Positions 29,904 to 38,939 of a stretch of DNA of 64,000 bases are shown in pieces; the first letter of the stretch is position 1, and every line of letters starts with the position of its first letter. The stretch lies in the NCBI RefSeq assembly GCF_017830045.1, contig NZ_JAEDXU010000005.1, forward strand, positions 186,001 to 250,000, given 5' to 3'. The stretch is from Enterococcus larvae. Lineage in GTDB: Bacteria; Bacillota; Bacilli; Lactobacillales; Enterococcaceae. The translations under genes and the position numbers were made by a program. The notes under the pieces were generated by a model that made no database searches, was not told the DNA's origin, and saw only the letters and a list, made by a program, of their open reading frames with translations.

Positions 29904-30506
29904 ATGAAAGGAAAAAAAATCAGAATGATTATAATAATAGTTATAGCTTCTTTACTATCTATAGGCGGATTCCTATTATTTAACAATTATCAAATCAGAA
30001 AAGCAGATAAAGAATTGGCAAAAAGAGAAGCAAATCAGAAGAAAATAGAAAATAGAACAATTCAAGAAATAGAAATACTGAAAGCACACAGCTACCTAGG
30101 TTTGGATTTTTTTTCACTGAAAGCAGATGAGCAACAAAATGTTAGTGAAGAAGGAAAAGAAAGAGATATGGTTCCAGAGGGAGTTACAGCTGATAATCGG
30201 CAGCTATATGGTTATTATTTTACTTATGCTGGCAAATATAGAATGACTAAGTTGGAGATATATTCAGCTGATTATAATGTACTTGAGATAAAAGTAACCG
30301 ATGATGTGACTTTGGTTGAAGATATTATGAGTAAATATAACTATACAAAGGTTGAAACGCCATCTGTATATGAAGGTACGAAAACAAAGGTGTATCAAAA
30401 ATATGATATTCATATTGTTTTCGAAACGAAAGAATCAGAAACAGAGATATCCTCTATTTTTCTCTCAGTATCTAGTGAGAAAGAAGACGATGGAAAAATG
30501 CATTAA
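29904..30506 (+). CDS. Membrane-anchored protein, candidate immunity factor
   Basis: 200 residues with one membrane segment at about 6-26 after a basic KGKKIR start. Next come a charged coiled-coil-like linker (KADKELAKREANQKKIENR) and an extracytoplasmic alpha/beta domain. There is no lipobox. The start lies 4 bases after the effector stop with AAAGGAG in the effector end, so the two are co-translated. This toxin-then-anchored-protein order is typical of type VII immunity genes. The outward domain suggests that the toxin is neutralised at the cell surface. The function is inferred from position only. Confidence 0.6.
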   Translation: MKGKKIRMIIIIVIASLLSIGGFLLFNNYQIRKADKELAKREANQKKIENRTIQEIEILKAHSYLGLDFFSLKADEQQNVSEEGKERDMVPEGVTADNRQLYGYYFTYAGKYRMTKLEIYSADYNVLEIKVTDDVTLVEDIMSKYNYTKVETPSVYEGTKTKVYQKYDIHIVFETKESETEISSIFLSVSSEKEDDGKMH

Positions 30507-30508
30507 GC

Positions 30509-30604
30509 AGTATAACTTTTAAAGTTAATGAAGAAGAGACAACAGCCACCGCCATTTCTATTTCCGTATACAATGAAAAGGAGCATGAAGGGATTATCTA
30601 TTAG
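30509..30604 (+). pseudogene. 3' remnant of a second immunity-like gene
   Basis: In the +2 frame relative to the preceding gene, the DNA encodes SITFKVNEEETTATAISIS then VYNEKEHEGIIY and a stop at 30602-30604. It lines up with the C-terminus of the immunity candidate (HIVFETKESETEISSIFLSV, then SSEKEDDG): alternating strand residues, acidic turn, I-S-x-S-V and EKE. It has no start codon or ribosome site of its own. This looks like the tail left after duplication and loss of an immunity paralogue, a usual sight in polymorphic-toxin loci. Confidence 0.5.
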
Positions 30605-30635
30605 TTAATGGGAATGTCAAATAATCTATCTATAA

Positions 30636-30684
30636 AAAACCTGCTTAAGACTGGATATGGTTCAATCCAATCTCAAGCAGGTTT
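30636..30684. terminator. Bidirectional terminator
   Basis: The stem AAAACCTGCTT / AAGCAGGTTTT with an inner CTGGA/TCCAA stretch lies between the convergent toxin module and the aminotransferase gene. Confidence 0.82.
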
Positions 30685-30691
30685 TCTATTT

Positions 30692-31843
30692 CTAAAACGT
30701 CATTTTTTCGATACGATCAAAGGCTTCCTTAAGCTCCGCTAAATCTTGTGTAGCGGCTAGTCGTACATGATGGTTGCCCGTTGTTTCACCAAAGGCTTTC
30801 CCTGGGATTACAAGTACCTTCGTCTCTTGTAACAGCTTTTCCGTAAAGGCAACAGAATCCAAACCTGTTTTTTCGATGTTGATAAAGGCATAGATCGTTC
30901 CTTTTACTGGCAGTATAGATAGAAAGGGAATTTCCGCTACGCGCTTTTCTACATATTCCAAGCGCTCCTTGAATACAGAAACGACTTCAGGAATCAGAAA
31001 ATCTGAATGCTCTAAAGCAAAGATGCCAGCCTGTTGAGAAGGGCTCGGGGCAGAGTAGGTCACGCTTTCGTTGATGAGCTTAGCTGCATTGTTGATATAC
31101 TCTGGCGCAATCATATAGCCGATTCTCCAGCCAGTCATCGCAAAGGCTTTTGAAAAGCTGCCGAAGGTGATTGTATGCTCAGGAGCGAAGGCTGCCATCG
31201 GTGTGAATGTATCATAGAAACAAAAGGCTTCATAAACTTCATCTGACAGGATATAAAAATCATGAGCGATAGCAAGCTCAGCGATTGCTTTAAACGTATC
31301 TGCAGAGAAAACGGCACCAGTTGGATTGTTTGGTGAATTGATGATGATAGCTTTTGTTTTATCCGTGATTTTTTCCTTTAACAAATCAATATTGATTTGA
31401 AATTCATCCTCTTCAAAGGTTGGTAAAAAGACAGGTACGCCGCCTGCAAAAAGAACCTGATCTTTGTAGGGAGAAAAATATGGTTCATGAATGATGACCT
31501 CGTCGCCTGGATCAAGAATAACCTGTAGTGCTAAATACATACCGTGGAGCGCACCAACTGTTGCTCGAATTTGAGAGACATCAAAGGCAAGATCGTATTC
31601 TTTTTTGTAGAAACGAATCACAGCCTCTAAAAATTCAGCACTTCCTCCGGAAGCAGTATATTTTGTATGACCAGCTTTCACATCCGTAAAAGCGGCATCG
31701 ATAATTCGTTCATCTGTAATCAAATCCGGATCGCCAATGGAAAGGTCGATCAGATCAGACATTTGTTTTGCCAGTGTGGCAATATCCATCAAGATATTCT
31801 CGGCTGGCTGTTGGTGTCGTTTGGCAATTTTTGATATATCCAT
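30692..31843 (-). CDS. PLP-dependent aminotransferase, class I/II
   Basis: 383 residues of fold type I. The PLP lysine lies in SFSKAFAMTGWRIGY; the Asn of NSPNNPTGAV, the Asp-Glu-Val-Tyr of ILSDEVYEAF and the Arg of HHVRLA complete the site. This is the aspartate/aromatic aminotransferase group (AT class I gamma, similar to PatA/AraT). The start is ATG 31843 with AAGGAGATG about 8 bases upstream; an ATG at 31864 lies inside the ribosome-site region. The amino-acid range cannot be predicted. It is monocistronic, convergent with the type VII module. Confidence 0.9.
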   Translation of the reverse strand: MDISKIAKRHQQPAENILMDIATLAKQMSDLIDLSIGDPDLITDERIIDAAFTDVKAGHTKYTASGGSAEFLEAVIRFYKKEYDLAFDVSQIRATVGALHGMYLALQVILDPGDEVIIHEPYFSPYKDQVLFAGGVPVFLPTFEEDEFQINIDLLKEKITDKTKAIIINSPNNPTGAVFSADTFKAIAELAIAHDFYILSDEVYEAFCFYDTFTPMAAFAPEHTITFGSFSKAFAMTGWRIGYMIAPEYINNAAKLINESVTYSAPSPSQQAGIFALEHSDFLIPEVVSVFKERLEYVEKRVAEIPFLSILPVKGTIYAFINIEKTGLDSVAFTEKLLQETKVLVIPGKAFGETTGNHHVRLAATQDLAELKEAFDRIEKMTF

Positions 31844-32007
31844 ATAAAGAAACATCTCCTTCATCCATCAATAAAAGTGTAATTTTTATTAAGACGTGGT
31901 TGAAAAGTTCGAACATGTCCCAGTCTTCTAAAAATCTTCTTCTTATATAGTAAAGCATTCGATTGAATATGCAAAGCCATTCTTTTCGACTCTGCCTTTA
32001 AAACTGA

Positions 32008-32052
32008 AGCCGTCCCCTCTGCTTATCATTCAAAGCAGAAAGAACGGCTGTT
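32008..32052 (-). terminator. Terminator of the glnP-glnQ operon
   Basis: A stem of about 15 bp (AGCCGTTCTTTCTGCT with AGCAGAGGGGACGGCT, two mismatches) lies 15 bases after the ATPase stop on the minus strand, followed by a short T-run. Confidence 0.7.
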
Positions 32053-32066
32053 GCTTCTTTTTAAAT

Positions 32067-32789
32067 TTATAGCACCTTTTTCAGGAAATCCTGTGTTCTC
32101 GGATTTTTTGGTTGACCGAAGATTTCTTCTGGAGTGCCCTCTTCCTGAATGATTCCAGCGTCCATAAAGATTACTCGATCGGCAACTTCACGGGCAAAGC
32201 CCATTTCGTGGGTAACGACAACCATCGTCATTCCTTTGACAGCTAAGGCTTTCATTACGGATAATACTTCCCCAACCATTTCCGGATCTAATGCAGAGGT
32301 TGGTTCGTCGAAGAGCATTACATCAGGGTTCATAGCAAGCGCACGTGCGATTGCCACACGTTGCTGTTGTCCGCCTGATAAACTAGAAGGATAACTGCTG
32401 CTTTTTTCTTCAAGTCCAACCTGATCAAGCAGTTCATGCGCTTTTGCTTCTGCTTGTTTTTGATCTTCTTTCTTTACTTTGATTGGGCTGATTGTTAGGT
32501 TTTCCAGCACCGTCTTATGAGGGAATAGGTTAAAACTTTGGAATACCATCCCCATTTTTTGACGAAGCTCATCGATATTGGTGTTTTTATCTAATAGATT
32601 TTTACCTTCAAATTCGATTTTTCCAGCTGTCGGCTGCTCCAACAGATTCAAACAGCGAAGGAAGGTACTCTTTCCGCTTCCAGAAGGGCCGATGATCACA
32701 ACCACTTCGCCAGCATTGACGGTCAAATCAATCCCCTTCAATACTTCATTTTTATCAAAAGATTTATGCAAATTTTCAATTTTAATCAC
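32067..32789 (-). CDS. glnQ: Polar amino-acid ABC transporter ATP-binding protein (GlnQ type)
   Basis: 240 residues with Walker [10 protein letters not shown] (about 34-42), Q-loop [10 protein letters not shown], signature LSGGQQQR and Walker [14 protein letters not shown] followed by the H-loop VTHEMGF. The lipid-free ATPase drives uptake of glutamine or related amino acids through the fused permease encoded upstream. The start is GTG 32789, overlapping the permease stop by eight bases. AAGGAG lies within the permease end. Confidence 0.93.
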   Translation of the reverse strand: MIKIENLHKSFDKNEVLKGIDLTVNAGEVVVIIGPSGSGKSTFLRCLNLLEQPTAGKIEFEGKNLLDKNTNIDELRQKMGMVFQSFNLFPHKTVLENLTISPIKVKKEDQKQAEAKAHELLDQVGLEEKSSSYPSSLSGGQQQRVAIARALAMNPDVMLFDEPTSALDPEMVGEVLSVMKALAVKGMTMVVVTHEMGFAREVADRVIFMDAGIIQEEGTPEEIFGQPKNPRTQDFLKKVL

Positions 32790-34245
32790 TAGTGCTCATT
32801 CTCCTTTCAGCAACACCCAAAAGACGGGAAATCGTAAATGTCAGTACAAAGTAGATCAATGATACGACTAGATAAGGAAGGAATGGCTTGAAGCTAGCTC
32901 CCTGCACATTTCCTGCTTGGAAAATCAGTTCGGATACACCAATCACAGAAACCACAGAGGATTCCTTGATGACTGTGACAAATTCGTTTCCTAATGCCGG
33001 CAGGATATTCTTGATTGCCTGCGGTAGAATAATAAAGCGCATTGCTTGAGATTGGCTCATTCCCAGTGAACGGGAAGCCTCCATCTGTCCTTTATTCACA
33101 GCATTGATACCAGCACGAACGATTTCAGCAACATAGGCGCCGCTGTTTAAGGTCAAAGCAATACAGCCTGCAGCGACCTTAGAAAGATCTAAACCTAAAA
33201 CACCAGTACCAAAGTAAACGATGAAGATTTGAACCAAAAGCGGTGTTCCTCTAACATATTCAATATAGATAATGGCTAGTGCACGTAAGATTTTTGATTT
33301 TGACAGCTTCATTAAAGCCAGTAGACCGCCAAAGATGGTTCCGAACAGCACGCCGATAAAGGCAAGAAAAATCGTGTAGCCGGCACCGTTCAAATAGAAT
33401 TTTCCGTATTTTTGCAGGAAGCCTTCGTTATCATCGAACATCAATTCTGCGGCTTCTTTTTTGTAGCCGTCCAGTAATTTTTCATCATTGATTGTTTGAA
33501 TAGAAGCATTTACTCTTTCCATCAAAATAGGGGTGTTCTTTGCCATAGCGATCGCTGTCTGTTTTTCTCCTTCGATGAAAGAGACATCAGCAAAAACCAA
33601 ATCATCATTTCGATCGACATAGGCTTCAGCAACCGGACCTTCAAGAATGATGGCATCAACCTTTTTATTTTTTAGGTTCATAACGATATCCGGTACTTTT
33701 TGAAGAGAGGTAGGAATCGAACCAATCAGTTCATTCTTTGCTAAATCTTCTTGTGTTGTTTGTTTTTGCACGCCAACCTTGATGCCTTCGAAGTCACTGG
33801 TTGAGTGATACTTGTCTTGATCTTCTTTACGAACGATAACACGCTGCTGTACATTCATGTAAGGATCGGAGAAATCAACTTCCTTCAAGCGCTCAGCAGT
33901 GGGGGCCATACCGGAAATGATCAAATCGATCTTATCTGTTTTTAGAGCCCCAAGTAAAGCATCAAAACCGAGTTCTTCGATTTTTAGCTTTACACCCAGA
34001 TCTTCAGCTATTTTTTCTGCAATCGATACATCGAATCCTACGATTGTATCTTTACCATCTATATCTGTATGGAATTCGTAGGGGGCATAGTCGGCAGAAA
34101 GACCAACGATCAGTTCTCCGCGTTTGATGATTCTATCGTAAACCGGATCAGATTCTTCAGCTAAAGCAGTCTGAACAGGAAGCAGTGCCAAAAGCACTAA
34201 TAAGGCAGATAAAATAAGAGCAGATAGTTTTTTAAAGATTTTCAT
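32782..34245 (-). CDS. glnP: Fused substrate-binding protein and permease of an amino-acid ABC transporter
   Basis: 487 residues. A signal peptide (about 1-30, ending QTALAEE), one SBP_bac_3 substrate-binding domain (about 40-260, with [14 protein letters not shown] and [17 protein letters not shown]), then a transmembrane domain of four to five segments with the EAA loop [22 protein letters not shown]. Fusion of receptor to permease is known from lactococcal GlnP, which has two receptor domains; this one has one. The start is ATG 34245 with AAGGAG 8 bases upstream. It pairs with the ATPase downstream. Confidence 0.92.
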   Translation of the reverse strand: MKIFKKLSALILSALLVLLALLPVQTALAEESDPVYDRIIKRGELIVGLSADYAPYEFHTDIDGKDTIVGFDVSIAEKIAEDLGVKLKIEELGFDALLGALKTDKIDLIISGMAPTAERLKEVDFSDPYMNVQQRVIVRKEDQDKYHSTSDFEGIKVGVQKQTTQEDLAKNELIGSIPTSLQKVPDIVMNLKNKKVDAIILEGPVAEAYVDRNDDLVFADVSFIEGEKQTAIAMAKNTPILMERVNASIQTINDEKLLDGYKKEAAELMFDDNEGFLQKYGKFYLNGAGYTIFLAFIGVLFGTIFGGLLALMKLSKSKILRALAIIYIEYVRGTPLLVQIFIVYFGTGVLGLDLSKVAAGCIALTLNSGAYVAEIVRAGINAVNKGQMEASRSLGMSQSQAMRFIILPQAIKNILPALGNEFVTVIKESSVVSVIGVSELIFQAGNVQGASFKPFLPYLVVSLIYFVLTFTISRLLGVAERRMSTSD

Positions 34246-34421
34246 TTGCGTAACTCCTTTTGAAATTTTATGCAATAAATATTCTAATAAAACAGTGTAA
34301 ATGTATAAAAATTTATTGTTTTTCGATGTGATTTATCATATCATAGTTTGTATAAAAGGAAAAGGCTAAATTATCACAGATTAACTGTATTGAATAAAAA
34401 TTATTTGAGGGGTAGAAATGT

Positions 34422-35510
34422 ATGGAACAGTCATTGATCGTCAGAGGTGCACCACAGGAATATGAATGTCGAATCGGCGCGTGGGATGGGTTGGAAACGC
34501 ACCTGCAGCGCAGACATATTGACCGTGTATTAGTTCTTCACGGGAAGTATTCATGGGAGGCGGCAAAGCCGTTTTTCCCGGCGTTGAAAGATATATACAC
34601 CTGTTTTATGACCTATAATGGAGAGTGTACAGATAGTGAAGCAGAGACTGTTTCGGCTCTAGTGAAAAGTGAAAAGCTGACAGGGATCGTTGCTGTCGGC
34701 GGCGGGAAAATAGCTGATTTAGGGAAAGCAGTTGCCAATACTTGTGGTGTTCCTGTTTTGATCTTACCTACATTAGCAGCAACCTGTGCCGCCTATACAC
34801 CATTGAGCGTTATATACAACGATGACGGCTCCATGGATCGCTACGATGTTTTTCCGATCAGCAACGCTTTGGTTCTGATCGAACCGGAAGTGTTGCTTCA
34901 TTCACCGATCGATTTAATGATTGCCGGAATCGGTGATACTTTAGCGAAATGGTACGAAGCGGATGCCATGATTTCTCAGTTGGAAGTTCAGCCAATAGAA
35001 ATCGGTGTTGCTTCCTTTGCAGCCGGGCAGTGTCGTGAGATTTTACTTAGAGACAGCGAACAAGGCATTCAAGCAATGGAAGACGGTATGATTAATCAGG
35101 CATTTCTAAATGTGATTGAAACGAATATCCTGCTTGGCGGGATGGTTGGCGGTTTTGGCGATGACTACGGCCGAACTGCTGGAGCACACTCGATTCATGA
35201 TGCGTTAACGATCTTATCTGAGAGCCATAATCAGCTCCATGGTAATAAGGTTGCTTATGGTGTATTTGTTCAGTTGGTGATTGAAGATAAATGGACAGAA
35301 ATAGACAAGCTGCTACCCTTCTATCGTTCTCTCAACTTACCAGCTTCATTGGCTGAGATGGAGATGCGTCTTTCAGAACTGGAATATCAAGCGGTGGCAG
35401 AACGAGCTGCGGAGCCTCATGAAACCATTCATTATATGAAGGAAACGATCACACCTGATGTTGTAAAAGACGCCATGAAAGCTCTTGAAGCATATATGGC
35501 AGCAAAATAA
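34422..35510 (+). CDS. GldA-like iron/zinc-dependent alcohol dehydrogenase
   Basis: 362 residues of the glycerol-dehydrogenase branch of family III alcohol dehydrogenases. The NAD-binding motif is AVGGGKIADLGKA (about 90-102), then PTLAATCAAYTPLSV. Metal ligands are likely Asp and His residues in GIGDTLAKWYEA, AGAHSIHDALT and SHNQLHGNKVAYG. E. faecalis has homologues annotated as glycerol dehydrogenase or other short-polyol oxidoreductase. The substrate is not certain. GAGGGG lies before the ATG; a second ATG at 34418 is in another frame. It is divergent from the glutamine-type transporter. Confidence 0.85.
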   Translation: MEQSLIVRGAPQEYECRIGAWDGLETHLQRRHIDRVLVLHGKYSWEAAKPFFPALKDIYTCFMTYNGECTDSEAETVSALVKSEKLTGIVAVGGGKIADLGKAVANTCGVPVLILPTLAATCAAYTPLSVIYNDDGSMDRYDVFPISNALVLIEPEVLLHSPIDLMIAGIGDTLAKWYEADAMISQLEVQPIEIGVASFAAGQCREILLRDSEQGIQAMEDGMINQAFLNVIETNILLGGMVGGFGDDYGRTAGAHSIHDALTILSESHNQLHGNKVAYGVFVQLVIEDKWTEIDKLLPFYRSLNLPASLAEMEMRLSELEYQAVAERAAEPHETIHYMKETITPDVVKDAMKALEAYMAAK

Positions 35511-35951
35511 TTACTCATTTCAAAAAAACAGTGTATTGGAAGATAACACTTAAAGGGTCAAACGACCATTTGAGAAAATTTTCCAAGCACTGCTTTTTTC
35601 TTGTTTATTTTTACTGGATTAAGTGATTCAATCAGGAAAAGAACAGTTCCTTTCTATAATAAAGGGCTGCTGAAAAATCAGCAAATAATTCGCAGAGGCT
35701 TTGAGTGTGCGCAATTGCCTTTTTCAAAAAAACTACTTTTGGGATGGATCACCATTTATCCCGGTGAGCTTTTGGAGAAAAGGCAGCTGATCCACAGCTC
35801 TTTGTTGAAAAGCAGTCTTGTGATTTGAAGCATGCAGGTGTTTATAAAATATACCTTAAATAAAGCAATGATTTTATAGAAATCTTGCAAAGCGACAGGA
35901 AAAACAGTATGATGGGAAAGGACGAATTTTGAAGAGAAAGTAGGGAAATGA
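35511..35951 (+). other. Intergenic region without a convincing gene
   Basis: 441 bases. An imperfect hairpin at 35528-35598 (CAGTG-ATTGGAA / TTCCAA-GCACTG, then T6) is the likely terminator of the dehydrogenase gene. The rest has several short inverted repeats (for example GGGCTGCTGAAAAATCAGC near 35665). A 75-codon open frame (35601-35828) lacks a ribosome site and does not look like a protein. No promoter for tgt stands out. Confidence 0.6.
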
Positions 35952-37097
<1,146 letters not shown>

Positions 37098-37279
37098 AAA
37101 ATATAGTAAAACGCTAGTGTTCTAATGCAATTTTTGTTACAGTTAACACTATATGAATCGCACTAAATAGTTTATTGCATGGAAAAATGTCTATTATCCT
37201 TGATACAGGTAATAGAAATCATTTTCGATGTCATTCATTTAGTCGCATTCAATAAAGATTAAATGGTGAGGTGAAAAAA

Positions 37280-37660
37280 ATGGGCGGCGGATTTACAATG
37301 ATTTTTACATTGGTCCTTTTAGGAGGAATGATGTTCTGGATGTCACGTTCTCAAAAGAAACAGCAAAAGGAACGTCAGTCACTTTTAAATAGTATGAAAG
37401 TCGGAGATAAGGTAATAACAATCGGAGGCTTGCATGGTGTTGTTTCTGAAATGGACAATGTCAGCAAAACAGTCTTTATCGATTGCGAAGGAATCCTTCT
37501 GGAATTTGATCAAAATGCGATTCGTACTGTAAAACCAAGTACCACAGCAACACAGACAGAAACGAATGCAGTTGAGCAAGAGCCTGTTATTCTGGAAAAA
37601 CAGGAAACAATTGCTGAACCTGAGGAATCAACAGATTCTGTAGATGAAACGAAGGAATAG
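37280..37660 (+). CDS. yajC: Preprotein translocase accessory subunit YajC
   Basis: 126 residues with one membrane segment at the N-terminus (TMIFTLVLLGGMMFWM), then the conserved SRSQKKQQKERQSLLNSMKVGDKVITIGGLHG split over residues 20-50. A long acidic Glu/Thr tail follows. It associates with SecDF at the Sec translocon. The start is ATG 37280, with GGTGAGGTG 7 bases upstream; GTG 37271 in frame would overlap that site. It is downstream of tgt, as in many bacteria. Confidence 0.93.
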   Translation: MGGGFTMIFTLVLLGGMMFWMSRSQKKQQKERQSLLNSMKVGDKVITIGGLHGVVSEMDNVSKTVFIDCEGILLEFDQNAIRTVKPSTTATQTETNAVEQEPVILEKQETIAEPEESTDSVDETKE

Positions 37661-37845
37661 GCATCTATTCGACTACGATTGAGAAATTGCGAAGGCTGGG
37701 CTGCCGAGATGGAGCTCAGCCTTTAAGTCCGAATGGAATAGAGCTTAAAGCTGGATTGTTTTGCTGTGAACAGCTGGACAGCAGCCTAGCATCCATTGTT
37801 TTATCGTTGATAGTTTCTCATTGTGAAGTTAGGGAGGGGATCAAG

Positions 37846-38127
37846 ATTCAAAAGCTATCTTGGCATCAAAAGGTGCTTTTATCGAAAGAAATAAAGCTGA
37901 AATGCCGCTCCTTTCAAGAAAACGGCTATCAAGGAGTAAGCGAGACGGAATTGTTGGATTACTTACTTTTATACCGCTGGAAAAATCGACAACGATTATC
38001 GATTAAGGAATGCAAAAGTGACATTTTACATATTGAACCTAATGATTTCTTTGATTATCAGCAGCTGGTCGCTCAGACTAGCCCATTCCAGTTGAGGGAT
38101 TGGACGGATATTAAAGATCTTCTTTAG
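37846..38127 (+). CDS. comN: ComN-like post-transcriptional regulator, probable ATT start
   Basis: The C-terminal 80 residues (KLKCRSFQENGYQGVSETEL, then LDYLLLYRWKN and SDILHIEPNDFFDYQQL) match the Firmicutes post-transcriptional regulator family (B. subtilis ComN/YrzD), which also lies near yajC. No ATG, GTG or TTG with a ribosome site exists in frame. The best fit is ATT at 37846, placed 7-8 bases after AGGGAGGGG (37831-37839). It gives a 93-residue protein, close to the family length. TTG codons at 37687 and 37807 would give longer forms without ribosome sites. ATT starts are rare and are sensed by IF3. Confidence 0.7.
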   Translation: MQKLSWHQKVLLSKEIKLKCRSFQENGYQGVSETELLDYLLLYRWKNRQRLSIKECKSDILHIEPNDFFDYQQLVAQTSPFQLRDWTDIKDLL

Positions 38128-38240
38128 ATAAAAGTTCTAAGAATAGAAATCCTTGGATGGAGGAAAATCCAACATAGGCGGTACTCGGAAAATGGCAGAC
38201 ATTTTTGAGTGCTGTCTTTTACTATAAGGAGGAGAAGAAA

Positions 38241-38657
38241 ATGACAGAAAAAATCATGTTAACTCATCAGCAACCATCTCCGGAAGCCTTTCAAGAGCTG
38301 CGTATAAAAGCCGGACTGTCACCAAGAAATCCGGAAGCAATAGCAACAGCTCTTCAAAATAGCTGTTGCTGTGTGACTTTATGGAATGATGGAAATGAAT
38401 TGATCGGCATGGGAAGAATTATTGGAGATGGCGGAACTGCCTTTCAAGTTGTGGATATCGCTGTTGACCCAATATATCAAGGTCAGGGGTTAGGGAAGAA
38501 AATCATGAGTGCACTAAATATGTATATTGAACAGGAAATCCCCGATAGAGCCTATGTCAGTCTGATAGCAGATGGTACAGCAAAAGAACTATATCGCCAA
38601 TTTGGTTTTGAAGAAACATTGCCGGCATCTACAGGAATGTTTTATAAACGAGGTTGA
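38241..38657 (+). CDS. GNAT-family N-acetyltransferase
   Basis: 138 residues of the GNAT fold with the acetyl-CoA loop YQGQGLGKKIM (Q/R-x-x-G-x-G/A) near residue 82 and the C-terminal ELYRQFGFEET. An AAGGAGGAG site precedes ATG 38241; a 7-codon longer reading from 38220 has none. The substrate is unknown. It is monocistronic, with a small terminator (AAGACTG...CAGTCTT, T7) at 38737-38773. Confidence 0.87.
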   Translation: MTEKIMLTHQQPSPEAFQELRIKAGLSPRNPEAIATALQNSCCCVTLWNDGNELIGMGRIIGDGGTAFQVVDIAVDPIYQGQGLGKKIMSALNMYIEQEIPDRAYVSLIADGTAKELYRQFGFEETLPASTGMFYKRG

Positions 38658-38736
38658 AGAATGCCTACATTGTGGAATAGTGAACAAAATAAAGCATGTT
38701 ATTAAATTAATAGGATAACTAATAAAAAATAAAACT

Positions 38737-38773
38737 AAGACTGACTTCAAAATGAAAGGGCAGTCTTTTTTTG
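38737..38773 (+). terminator. Terminator of the GNAT gene
   Basis: A short 7-bp stem with a 17-base loop, followed by T7. Confidence 0.65.
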
Positions 38774-38796
38774 TTACTGTATGAATGTTTATCGAT

Positions 38797-38882
38797 TGAA
38801 AACGCTTGAAATAATAAATTTTTATAAACTGTGAAAAAAATCACAAAAAACTATTTACAAGAAAACCAGAATGTTGTATGAT
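38797..38882 (+). promoter_or_regulatory. adhE promoter with cre-like and Rex-like sites
   Basis: TTTACA (38854-38859) and TATGAT (38877-38882) with 17-base spacing. Eight bases upstream of the -35 lies CTGTGAAAAAAATCACAA (38829-38846), close to the Rex consensus TTGTGA-N6-TCACAA. Further up is the cre-like TGAAAACGCTTGAA (38797-38810). This fits NADH/NAD-ratio and carbon control of ethanol fermentation. Confidence 0.8.
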
Positions 38883-38939
38883 GTGAATGTGAAATAGTTA
38901 ACAAACAAATTTAATGATAAATTTTTTAGGAGGATTACA

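Noticed and set aside
34418-34424. ATG 34418 as start of the GldA-like gene
   Set aside because: It is in a different frame; ATG 34422 opens the conserved protein.
35601-35828. 75-codon frame between the GldA-like gene and tgt
   Set aside because: No ribosome site, no recognisable protein character, and the region is full of short inverted repeats.
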